Assembly: GCA_017165825.1 (NCBI GenBank) | Contig: CM029386.1 | Span: forward strand, 5,338,265-5,402,264 | DNA from: Hepsetus odoe | Lineage: Eukaryota; Chordata; Actinopteri; Characiformes; Hepsetidae | DNA length: 64,000 bases | Reading direction: 5' to 3' | Part shown: in pieces, positions 11,993 to 22,997 of the stretch | Layout: the number at the start of each line of letters is the position of its first letter | Numbering within the stretch: the stretch's first letter is position 1 | Notes under the pieces: model-generated | The model's database searches: none | The model's input: only the letters and a program-made list of their open reading frames with translations | Told to the model about the DNA's origin: nothing | Translations under genes and position numbers: made by a program

Positions 11993-13133
11993 CATGTGTG
12001 TGCACAATTATTAGGCAACTATTAGTGCAGAATTATTATGCAGCTACATGAAAAATTTAAACTCACCCATCTCACTTGTTTATTTTCATCTGTTAAAGTG
12101 AGAAAAATAAACAACTCAAAATGCACAAATAAACATTTCTGACATTTAAAAAAAATAATCAGTGACCAATATAGCCACCCTTCTTCTCAATAACAGTTAT
12201 AATCCTTCCATTGATGGAGTCTTTCAGTTTCATCATCTGTTGATCAACTTTCTGTGAAGCAGCAACCACAGCCTCCCTGTTCAGAGAGTTAGACTGTTTT
12301 CCTTTCCTGTAAATCTCCCATTTAAGAAGGTCCAAAAGATCTCAGTAGGGTTTTGGTCAGGTGAGGAAGGAGCACGTGTCATCATTCTTTTATCCTTAAG
12401 GTCTTTACTAGCTATGCAGTCGAGAACTTCCATGCATGTGATGGAGCATTTTCCTGCATAAAAATCGTGGTCTTCTTGAAAGATGCAGACTTTTTCCTGA
12501 ACCGCTGCTTGAAGAAAGTGTCTTCTAAAAACTGGCAGTAGGTCTGGGAGTTGATATTGAGTCCACCTTCAACCTGAAGAGGTCCAACTAGCTAATCGTT
12601 AATTCCAGCCCATACCAGTTACCCCAGCTCCACCTTGCTGGAGTGGAAGGTCTGTGCCCGTTACTCATCCAGCCACAGGCCCATGTATCTGGAACGTCAA
12701 GGGTCGCTCTCATCTCATCAGTCCATAAAACTGATGAGAAAAAAAAAATTGAGCTATTTCTCGGCCCCGTCTTGACACAGCTTTAAACTTATGTGTCTTG
12801 TTCAGTGGTGGTCGGGTTTTAGCCTTGCTTATCTTGGCCATGTCTCTGAGCACTGAACACCTTGTACTTCTGAACACTCCAGGTAAGTTCAATTCTGGAA
12901 TATGACAGCACTAGAGGATACGGGTTCTTGGTAACTTCATGTTTGATTCTTCTCAAATCTTTGGCGGTTAATTTGTGTCTTTTTTTTCTCAACACCTTCC
13001 CTTATTACTCATACTCATCACCTGACCTGCTTAAATCCAATAAACATTCAATTTTATGCAGCTTGGAGTTGGAATACATGTACAAATATGATGATATGGT
13101 CAACATACTTGCCTAATAATTGTGCACACAGTG
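11993..13133 (-). mobile_element. degenerate Tc1/mariner-type transposon, 1.14 kb
   Basis: Terminal inverted repeats sharing TGTGTGCACAATTATTAGGCAA face each other at 11997 and 13133, with TA on both outer flanks (11991-11992 and 13134-13135), the Tc1/mariner target. The minus strand carries decayed transposase. Around 12420-12480 it reads FMQENAPSHAWKF, matching the catalytic MQDNAPxH motif of Tc1/mariner DDE transposases. Frame breaks and stops occur on both sides, so it is not functional. It sits in intron 1 and was probably inserted antisense to nrp2. Confidence 0.85.
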
Positions 13134-14282
13134 TATGGACAAAAGTGGAAACCGCTTTGTTTTGACTGTCCACAAAAGCCAGCAGACATAATTTTGAATA
13201 GTCTGAAATTGAGAAGAAGTAAAGAAGGCATTGTGATCACATGAGTCGACTACAGAATAGTCACAAGATTCACACAGATTTTTAATCTGCTGAATAAAAT
13301 GGTCTGTCAGCTGCTGTCCATATTCCAATAGCTTGAGCTCTCTGGTCCTTCTGTTTGGTTCCATGCCAAGAACTTGAATTGTAATGAAAGCAGTAAATGA
13401 GTCAACCAGAGAGAGACAGAGTGAGTGAGGGAGAGAGAAAGAGAGAGAGAAAGAGCAACAGCAGGATAGGCTCCTCCACAGCTCGGCAAGGATGAATGGA
13501 TCAGCACTGATTTCCTCACCGCGGGTGATAGCACTTTTTAATTAAGGTGCGAATGAGGAAGGGGTGGAGAGGGAAAGGGAGACAGAGAGTGCAAGAGAGA
13601 GTGGATGATGGAGATTTATCAAGGCCTCTCCACAGGGCTACAACTTATCACTGTGCTGACACCTCAGAAAAGATAATTCTGTTAATAGAAATTAGTGGAC
13701 GCAGCAGCACACCTACGAACACACATTTTACTTTAAATGAGAGATTCTCAGGCGTCGCCATTTCACGATCTCACGATTTCACAAAGTAACTAAACATAAT
13801 GTTACTGAATCACACGTACACATAGGCAGGTTCCTTCATATAACATGTCAGGACATATATATGCTACGCATGTAGTTATAAAGGTTCCACCTAAAAAAGC
13901 AGAACAGTTCATGATGCTACAGAACCATTTTAAAAGGTTCCGTACAGCAGATTATTTTCATCACCTTTTTAGATAGATATTGCACATTCCACACAAAGAA
14001 CCAGTGAAGAACAAATTTGTAAGATTCTGTTTCTATCATACTGTATTTACTGTATTTACAAAACTTGCCAAAAATGAGTAACGTAAGTTAAAATTTAATG
14101 GACCAATAGAAATGATCCAAAACGGACACATATGGGATTATTTGAAATTATATTAAATCATATTAAAAATGTTAATTGCAAAAATTTGTGCTTGATGCGA
14201 AAATAAATCAAAAGCTAAATGTACTTTCTGCACGAGCTGAAGTTGAACAAGAGGCAAAAATTGCTGCTTCAATAGCAACATA

Positions 14283-14831
14283 CAGTACTGTGCAAAAGGC
14301 ACAGGTGTGAAAAAATGCTGTAAACAAAAAATGAAATTTTCAGAAATATGAATAATGATTGTTTATTTTTATCAGTTTACAAAATGCAAAGTGAGTGAAC
14401 AAAAGAAAAATCTAAATCAAATCAATATTTGGTGTTACTACCTTTTGCCTTCAAACCAGCATCAGTTCTTCTATGAACACTTGCACAAAGTCAGGGATTC
14501 TGTAGGATTATAGTCAGTGTATGATCAACCAGTTTTACCAAACAGGTGCTGATGATCCTCAATGTCACACGGAGGTTGAAACACAGTCATGTTTGGAACA
14601 AACCTACCAGCCGAGTTCCTTCAAAAACAGTGCAAGTGTACCTAGAAGAACTGATGCTGTTTTGAAGGCAAAGGGTGGTCACACCAAATATTGATTTGAT
14701 TTAGATTTCTCTTTTGTTCATTCACTGCATTTTGTGATTTATGAAATTAAATGATTAACACTTCCATTTCTGAAAGCATTTTTTGGTTACAGCATTTTTT
14801 CAAACCTGCCTAAAACTTTTGCATAGTACTG
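14283..14831. mobile_element. Tc1-like element, internally deleted (copy 1)
   Basis: It is bounded by TA, with inverted termini CAGTACTGTGCAAAAG (left) and CTTTTGCATAGTACTG (right). Inner parts include GGTGTGAAAAAATGCTGTAAAC and its complement near the right end. The same family occurs at 26735-27285 with a different internal deletion. Only scraps of transposase-derived sequence remain (for example GAGTTCCTTCAAAAACAGTG near 14614). Confidence 0.85.
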
Positions 14832-15370
14832 TATGGTACATGAACACAAACACCGAATCTTAACTCGGTCACCAACAGAGAGCGTTTCGTCTTTTTAATG
14901 GTTTGGCTCTCGTGCTCATAACATAGCTTTCCATTGATTTTGCTTTTTAGGGTCTTCTTTGTTTTGTCCGTCTGGCTAGAAAATCACAACATTCTTGTTC
15001 ATTGCACTTTCTGTCCATCCTAGCCAATGAGCCGTATCCTAAAGCTGTTCTCTGGCTGCCTTGAGCCCTCCCCCCTGCCATCCCTGAACAAGAAAGGAAA
15101 GCTCTGTCAAAAAAGTGTGCAGCTTGCAAAATTCCCATCTTGGCTTCATCCTACGGCTTTTCCTTTGATATTCCCAATGCCCTGAAAGCAGACCACAGTG
15201 AGACCAGCCGTGTCTAGGAATAAGCACTAAATGGAAAGATGGAGAGATACAGTTATCCTTTTGTATTGCCTTAATGCAGTTTTAATTCCATGATTTGAAA
15301 GGAAGGCAACAGTGGATAGAGGTGGACACAGCATTGGAAGGCGTGAAGACATGTTGAGAGGCTGATTGCG

Positions 15371-15420
15371 TGTCTGTGTCTGTGTGTGTGTGTGTTTGTG
15401 TGTGTATGTGTGTGTGTGTG
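15371..15420. repeat. (TG)n microsatellite
   Basis: An imperfect TG run with TCTG, TTTG and TATG interruptions. Confidence 0.85.
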
Positions 15421-17129
15421 TTAAGAGGCTTTTCCTTCCCTACAGAGGGTGGCTATTGAAAGCGTAGGATGTTACATTAAATGCCACATAGGCCTAAGTG
15501 TGCCTTTCTTTAAAGACATAATAGCCGTGGAAATGTCAACACTTGAAAGACCATCATTCCCCAACACACTGATCCTGCCTTCGCTCGTGGTGACTGTCAC
15601 AGTGGCACCTTTGAGTAGAATCGCTCCAGGCAAAAGTGCTCTTCTTGTCTCGCACCTTATACACACTGTTTTGAGGTCTGCTTGAATATACCCTCCAATT
15701 TGGTTCCAGGGTAAAAATTCATTTATTTCATTCTTCATAACGTTCCACCCTAGTGTTCTTCACTGTGAATAAGCACACGTTAGCAAAGGAGGTGCATTTC
15801 CAGGGGCTGGGGCCTTGTTGTCACAGCAAGCTCTGAACCTGAGACTGCAAGGGCGCCTTTGCGAAAGATTCTTTGCTTTTCCTTTCAATTTTCTGTTCCG
15901 CTTGAAAACGGCAAATCTGGGAACGAGAACATGCCAGCACGTGAAATTGAGAAAGTCAAAGCATTGATCTCGGACCTACTTTCCGTGCTTTTTCCTAAGC
16001 TGATTCCCGAAAATGCTCTAACAGCAGTGCGATGCTTGCGAGATTTGTTTGGCTGCGCTGAGATGAGGCATTTCACAGCACCGGGTTGACAGCAGTGTTC
16101 ACCTACATATTTGAGGAAACCTGCTTCAGACCCAGAACCGTCAATCAAACCCCCCTCTTAGTCTGAGCCTGGCATCCTTGCTACCCTCCTGCTGTGGCGT
16201 GTTGCCTTTTCTTCTCCCGGTGGGCCTAATTTTTGCTATACTAAACCCCTGGTCTTAATGTACATCTTCATCCTTGTCATCTTACCAGATATACCAGTGA
16301 TCACATGGAAAATCATCTCCAACTTCTCTGGAGACATTTGCAGCTAATTTGCGATAAGTTAGTGTGTCCGTTAGTTATTCTAGCAAAAAAGAAGGGAAGG
16401 AAGTACACGCTGTTGTCATGGAGAAATTCCTTCATAAAAGTGTGTCTGGCTCCTAATCCAAACTCCATTTAGAATAATAATCACCAGAATGACACCCGCT
16501 ATGTGTGGGGGGGCTGCAAGCTCAAGGGTTATTATTTGTGCTAGCATTAATGGTAGGGAGCGGCAGGCGTGTTTGTGGGAGATAACGAGGAGAGGGAGAG
16601 GAAATCGCTAGTGTCTGTTCGGGGTGGGGTGCTAGAAAAAGAGACTTTGTTATGCTGGATCTCATTACAGCTTTTGGGGTGACCCTTGAACCCCCAGATG
16701 GGGAGTCTGCCTCTCACTTCCTGCCCTAGCTTTGCTGGCACGCTATTGGCAGGCTATTGTTCCTGAGAGGAGTACTGATATGATCGGAGGACGGCTAAAT
16801 GTTCACAGACTCTGGCAATTACATCGAAGGGAGTGCTTGGAATGATCCTTGTGGGCTTTGGGGTTTTTGCAGGTTTGATTAAATGGTTGGGTTTCAATTA
16901 CAGGGTTATAATTATATTATCTTGACTAAACAATAGCTAACTATCTGTTAGCTGTTGCGTAATCATCACCACTGGTTTTTTATTGTAAATTTGCAAGGGG
17001 CTAAGTGTATTCATTGGTGCCCCCGAGGAACAGAACATGTAGTCGTTTATGTTCTTCATTTGTACAAAGACTATTTCAATCAAACATGAAGTCGGAAGCA
17101 TGAAATTTTCTCTCTTTTTCTTTTCTCAG

Positions 17130-17307
17130 GTGAGAAATGTGGTGGCAACTTGGATGCCAGTGATGCGGGTTATATCACATCACCCGGTTACCCTTTGGAG
17201 TACCCGCCGCACCAGAACTGTGAGTGGGTGATTACAGCCCCGGAGTCCAGTCAGCGCATCGTGCTGAACTTCAACCCCCACTTTGAGTTGGAAAGGCTCA
17301 ACTGCAG
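17130..17307 (+). CDS. nrp2: nrp2 exon 2: first half of CUB a1
   Basis: The acceptor is TTTTCTTTTCTCAG and the donor is CTGCAG|GTAAGC. The exon is 178 nt, entered in phase 1 and left in phase 2. It encodes EKCGGNLDASDAGYITSPGYP, then HQNCEW and IVLNFNPHFELE, the start of the first CUB domain of neuropilin-2 (human: CGGRLNSKDAGYITSPGYP, from memory). Three of the four a1 cysteines are here (KCGG, QNCEW, LNC). In the protein, a1 contributes to semaphorin Sema-domain contact. The first bases of the exon, GTGAGA, are themselves a donor consensus, which is discussed as a finding. Confidence 0.97.
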
Positions 17308-19674
17308 GTAAGCAGCCAGAGAACAGAGCCAATGAAGGTCCACAACAACCCATTTCATAGAGCTTTGTATAGAGTGAATTATACTTGTGAGTGGCTGAAA
17401 AGTAAAATCTTTTTCATGCAAAGGCCACACAGAAGAACGAGGAAGAAGAACAGAAGTTATGCGAGCAGATCGAGGAAGCAAGAGGATGGGGGAAGGAGGG
17501 AGCTAGGTAACAACAGGTCTGGAGGGAGGCTGAGATGTAGGAGGGTTACGAGACATATAATAGGGTTTGGAGCAAAGCTAAAGGGATTACGGAAGGATGC
17601 GGTGCAGCTGTCAGCAGGAGAGAAGGTTGTCTTGGAGGCTTTAAAGTCCTATTTCCACCCTCAAGCTGTACAAAATTAATTCGATTTTTCCCGAAGTTCT
17701 CAGCTCATAACGCTAAACGACTGACTAATCCAGCCGATGTTATTACGTTTAAAATTAGTATGAGGGTGTTTGATACTGGTGACAATACATTGGGGCACAG
17801 ATCAGGGTAGGGCATAGAGAAAATGTCAGATAGCTAAATGCCTCCAATTTCAAAACAGTAGCGACAAAACCAAACTTGCTTACCGACCCTAAAAAGACTA
17901 GGCACTGCCTTCTTTGGGACTGCCAAAAAGACTTTTTATCCAAATTAGTCTCAAATGGGTGTCCAGGACACTTGTATTTATATTTATTGGAGTAGATATT
18001 ATAGTTTTTTTTTTAAAGAAGCGACGAAGACTTGTTAGACTTGTTGTGTCCAGTGCAGATAGCTGTCATGACTGAATTTTGCCTTACTGTTTAAACCCTG
18101 ACCAATGATTTTGAAACAATGCCTCATATGACTCATAGAAGTTTCAGATGAAACTTCATCGTCTCAGTGTTGGTGGTATTGGTTGGATGGGGTAGTCCCA
18201 GCTAGTGGATGGAATTGGACGTGAATATATTACCCTCCAATGGAGTACATATTCTTGGATGCATGGTGCTATAATTGGTATAGCTAGGTAGCCAGTTGAA
18301 TTGCCCACCCGCCTGAGGCATTTTTAATGAAACTATGCATTCGCCACATTTCTTCCTCCTGTTTTATTTCATTTCCATGTTCTGTATCCATTGATGCCTG
18401 TCAGGATCATGTGTGTTACTAAGGGTGAAGGCAACTTCTCAACAGCATCCAGATCCTTCTTGCTAGAAACAGGAGTCTGACATTAAAGATGTTGCTCCTA
18501 TTTTTTATTTATTTATTTTTGGCTCACACCAAGCCCCCATGTTTATTTATTTATAGAATGGAACAAATGGGTCTTTGGCTGCATTAATGCTTCCAGACTT
18601 CTTCTGAAGGGGGTGGTTATCTCCAGGCTAAAGATGAACAATGCAAAGGACTTGGAGGGAAATAGAAAAAAGGCCTAAAATTGTAGGCCTGGTGCCTGTG
18701 CTTTCATCTGTTTTACCCTCATCCCTTCTGTTTGGCTTGCGGTAGAGTGGTACAGATGTGGAGTGTGCATGGCTGGCTTCATCTGCTCGGACAGCTCCAT
18801 TCCAGCACTGTTTGTTGTTGAGATTTGAGACCCCCTCCCGCTTCCTCTCATGAGAGCGTGTGTTTGGAGTTAAAGAGAGCTTGCTCCGTGAAGGACATTC
18901 CCAACAGGAGCCAAAAAACAGCCGGGTCTGGTGCCGAGTTAACCAAATCCTCCAAGCCTTCGGATTGGTCGGATGCAGTGGTTTTTAGGTCAAGGGTGGA
19001 TCCGAGGTCTAGTGCTGATATGGGGTACAGCAGTAGGGTAAGAATGCAGGATTGTCCTATAAAGCTATATGCAAAGGTATGAACAAATAACCTGTTTTAT
19101 TTGCCTTTCTAAAGTATCCTTTACTGTGAATCCAAATAAATATTTCATTTTCTGTATATAGTTTCTAATTTATTGGGTTAAACATCTTGAAGGGAAAATT
19201 TCCAATCAATAATCTGACCTATGTTTTTCACAGGGAACATTTTATGTTATTTAATATCCGTTTTTTTTTTTTCAATATGAACCTAAATAACTAAATAACA
19301 AGTATGTTTTCTGTCCAAATTACGCTTGGAAAAACAAGTTTTTGACCCAACTTTTGCATTTTGCTATACTTGAGCCTGAACACATACTTAACCCAATATG
19401 TAGCATTGCTCGCTGAACAAAAAAGACAAATCTCAGGACTGATTAGACACTTGAGAGGTCAAACGATGCTGATGTTTGCTGCAGTAAGTGGTTGATTCAT
19501 CAGTGTTGAGTCTGAAATTGAGCTGTTGGTGTTATGGTCGCTGTTGCATGCAAGCAGACCACACGCAAACACATGTAAGCCAATACTGCAAATGGCCTCT
19601 CAGACTTTCAGATCCCTCTCACGCAAACAGCAGCCACGGAGGTTCTAATACACATTGAAATATCTAACCAACCA

Positions 19675-19917
19675 TTCTTGGAGCTACTCATTCTATCCAG
19701 GGTCACCCTCTGGACAGGTCGCCAGTCATTTGCAGGCTAACACACTAACACAGTCACACCAACAGGACAATTTATCATCTACACTCCAGCTGTCGGGCAT
19801 GTCTTTGCATTGTAGGAGGAAAGCAGAGCCTGGAGGAAACCCACATAGAAAGGACCCAGGATGTTTGGCTGGGAATCAAACCCAGAACCTTCTCACTGTG
19901 AGATAACAGCTGTACTT
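19675..19917 (-). mobile_element. antisense fish SINE/LINE-tail fragment
   Basis: On the minus strand it carries the common fish retroposon motifs: a B-box-like GGTTTGATTCCC, then TGGGTTTCCTCC, and near the end GGCGACCTGTCCAGAGGGTGA. It is degenerate. No clean target duplication is visible. Confidence 0.65.
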
Positions 19918-20278
19918 CACCCACTTTGAAATGTGTATAGAAATACAAGATCCTGCTGGTGTGGGTTTCCTCTTTTTCAGGGGTGCTCACTATAGTGATT
20001 GCAGTGCCTTCTTTTCTTCACTTTATAATGTCCTGTGGAGATTCATGCGAAGCAACCCACCCATTGAAAGAAAGGCATAAACAAGAGCCTGACATGATGT
20101 ATGACATGATGAGGCTAGATTTGTTACAAGGTCGGATCGTATTTGTTTGTTTTTCTTTTTGATATCCCGATATTGACTCTTTGCTCTCTCTTCGCCACTC
20201 TCTTTCTTTCATCATCCACTGGGGAGTGAGTCATCATCAGCGGGGCATGATTGAAAGGTCTTGGCTGCCACTGTAAGG

Positions 20279-20280
<2 letters not shown>

Positions 20281-20322
<42 letters not shown>
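20281..20322. repeat. (CA)21 microsatellite
   Basis: A pure CA run of about 42 bp, so probably length-polymorphic. Confidence 0.97.
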
Positions 20323-20326
<4 letters not shown>

Positions 20327-20819
20327 ATACCATTTACATTTGCTGTGTACCAAGGCACCATTCCAGCACTATTTCTCTAGAAGCTTGAAGTATCCTCCAG
20401 AGCAGACTCCACGCTGGCCCAAGCCAAGGTCAAACCCAACATGATCCTTCAAGCACTGTAACCTAATTTATACCCAGCGCATCTATCCAGCTAAGCCCGC
20501 ACACTGAAGGTGCCTGAGCTTTCTGGTAGCAATCACTTTTTAGAAGCCTCAGCAGCCCTTTGCCAATGTGCGCAGGGCCACTTCAATCGGTGGTTTCATC
20601 CCCAAAGATTCCGGCCGTCTGCCAAATGGCTTTTACCTCGGGGGCTGTAAGCAGATTGATGTGGAATAAATGCAATAAAAAAGGTAGATGAAATATCAGG
20701 CTATATCTTTAATGTGATCTCCCGCCTTCTTCTTCTCTGCCAGAGGGAAACTGGAGGTACAGGCTGGGGGGGGAGGGGTGGGGGGGTAGCTTTGAGTGTT
20801 TCTCACTTTGCTCTTTCAG

Positions 20820-21563
20820 TCTTTCTCTCTCTCTCTCTCTCTCTGTGTCTCTCTCTTCTCTCTTCGTTGTACTATTTTCTCATCCCTCTCCATTCTACTT
20901 GGTTTCTTTCTCATTCTCATTCTTTTTCTATCTGCTTTTTCCTTTCGCTCACTTTTCCTATTCTGTCCTTCTCTTTCCATTGCTCTCTCTCTCATTTGGG
21001 TCCCTCCTTCCTTTGTACTCCCAAATTTAAGTTTCCCTTTCTCTTTTTTCTTGCTTTTTCATTCTTCTCTCTGTCTATTGCATTGTTCTCTGTCTCTTCT
21101 TCGTCTTTCTCTTTCTGTCTTTGTCTCTCTTTCTCTCTCTCTCTCCCTCCTTCTTTTTTCTTCCTTTTCTCCATGTTTTCTCTCTCTTTCTCTTTATTCT
21201 AACTTTTCCTTTCATCCTGTCCCCCCCCCCCCCCCCTCCATTCATCTCTCTCTCTCTCTCTCTCTCTAACTCTCTCTCTCTAACTCTATGGTTTTCTTCG
21301 ACTCACTGTCCCAATTCTCTCTCCTCCTATCACTCCACCTATCAGTTCTTTCCCTCCATCACTCAGGCTTTTTTCCTTCCCATTCCTGCCTCTCTTCTCT
21401 ACAGTGTTCAATCTTTTTCTGTTTTAACTGCCTTTTCATCATTCTTTACTTTCTTTCTCTCTCTCACTTTCTTTCCCTCTAATGCTCTTCATCCTCATTC
21501 TTCCTCTGCACAACTGCGCTGTGCTCTTCATTAACCACCTTTTCTCCACCTCTCTTATGTCAT

Positions 21564-21617
<54 letters not shown>

Positions 21618-21640
21618 TTTGAGGTATTTATTTCTCTCAG
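20820..21640. repeat. pyrimidine-rich (CT)n region
   Basis: About 0.8 kb of CT-rich sequence with TTTC and TCTCC runs, a poly-C run near 21222-21237 and a pure (TC)n block at 21567-21613. Open frames here (Ser/Phe/Leu-rich) are compositional. On the transcribed nrp2 strand it yields a long polypyrimidine stretch, a potential binding region for PTB-like proteins (inference). Confidence 0.9.
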
Positions 21641-21729
21641 TGGGGGATTAAAGCAGTGCGGGTGTATTCTCTTCACGCCCCCACACTGATCTACATGAAA
21701 CAAAGCCTACGCTGACACCTCAAACACAG

Positions 21730-21845
<116 letters not shown>

Positions 21846-22754
21846 TCTAACTCACAGTGTTTTATTCGGATATCATTTGCCTGACTATGATACATTTGAC
21901 GAATCAGGCACCAGCAAACCTCCACATAGGCATATAGGTGATATTTCAAGCTTTGTTCTTGCTCCTGTGGGAATGCCATTGATGCTGGTAATAGAAGTTA
22001 AACTTTTCATGTTCGATGGATGAAGAACATTCAGATGCTTTTGGTGGGGGCTTGCTGTTAGAGCAATACACTAAATTTTGTACACATCGAAATCAGTCAG
22101 ACTTACACAGATTTACTGTACCACATATTAATCAGTCAGCCAGGACATGTTTGTTGTGTGGGGCTTATTTCTTTAGTTTTGCACTGGAAGTATGAGTCTA
22201 TTGAAAGAATTAAATGTAGGTCCTGTTACCTGTTTAAATGTACAGGGGGCTCCTGTATGATGCAATTGTCCAAGCATTGATCTTATCGTTGGGAGATCAT
22301 AAGTTTAATCTGAAGGTGTGCCACAGCCAAATTCAGTAGAGCATAAATGGCTCTTTCTGGGTTATCAGGATATCTTTCCAACTCTTTCTATTATTCAGCA
22401 TGATACTTAAACAAGGGGGTCTGTTACCTGAGCTATTAGTCAGTGTTCCCCTCCAGGCATGTGGAACTGTCCCAGGATGCTGGCAGTTTGTTTTGTTACA
22501 TCATGCTTCCAGCTCTTGTAGCATCATGTGGTTGGGGGGATCCTACCTAATAGGTGGAAAAATGGGCAATGACTAAATTGGGCAAAATTTATATAAACTG
22601 TGTATAAATTGGCCCCTTGATTGGAAAATTTTGAGCTTTTCCCAAGTCATCTGTGCCTGGTAGTCCCTGAGTGGGTAAAATGACTCTCCCTTTCCCCCAG
22701 CATTAAAAACAACACTAACTGGGTATCTTTTAGCCCATTCATCAGAATTAGCAT

Positions 22755-22997
22755 TTTAAAAGTGAAAGTGAACACTTGTCATTGTGAAATGCAGCACAGC
22801 ACAACAAAATGAAATTCAACCTCTGCGTGATACCCATCCTCACACATGTAGCAGGAGGCAGCTATTGAAAGTGCCCAGGGAGCAGTGATGGGGACTGTAC
22901 CTTGCTCAAGGGTACCTCAGGGCAACCTACTGGTGAGGGAATCAAACAATCTTCCGATCCAGGGCCGGCTACCTGACCACTAGGCCACCACTGCCCT
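22755..22997 (-). mobile_element. full-length antisense tRNA-derived SINE with 8-bp duplication
   Basis: Read on minus it starts GGGCAGTGGTGGCCTAGTGG (A-box region), passes a degenerate B box (GGATCGGAAGATTGTTTGAT), then TGAGGTACCCTTGAGCAAGG, and ends TCACTTTCACTTTTAAAA. It is flanked by ATTAGCAT at 22747-22754 and 22998-23005. The same family is at 27466-27706 (minus) and 57884-58112 (plus). The head is shared with the SINE at 44609 but the tail is different. Confidence 0.85.

Larger units (their letters stand above)
7659..17129 (+). other. nrp2: intron 1 (if first exon is as proposed)
   Basis: This 9.5-kb non-coding stretch starts with GTAAGC and ends in a polypyrimidine run plus CTCAG. 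It contains a second GA array (8574-8929), a (CA) array (10764-10831), a degenerate 1.1-kb Tc1/mariner element (11993-13133), a 549-bp Tc1-like element (14283-14831) and a TG array (15371-15420). No conserved exon was recognised in the remainder. Stretches such as 15440-16150 are open on both strands but carry no recognisable domain. Confidence 0.6.

Noticed and set aside
17332..17679. 115-codon open frame just after exon 2
   Set aside because: It lies inside intron 2 beyond a clean donor, has no recognisable domain, and is rich in Arg/Lys in the way of biased composition. Exon 2 joins exon 3 in phase without it.
20281..20322. CRISPR-like regularity in the CA and CACACT arrays
   Set aside because: Simple dinucleotide repeats without spacers, in a vertebrate genome.
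20714..21534. Ser/Phe/Leu-rich open frames of up to about 160 codons
   Set aside because: They arise from CT-rich sequence.
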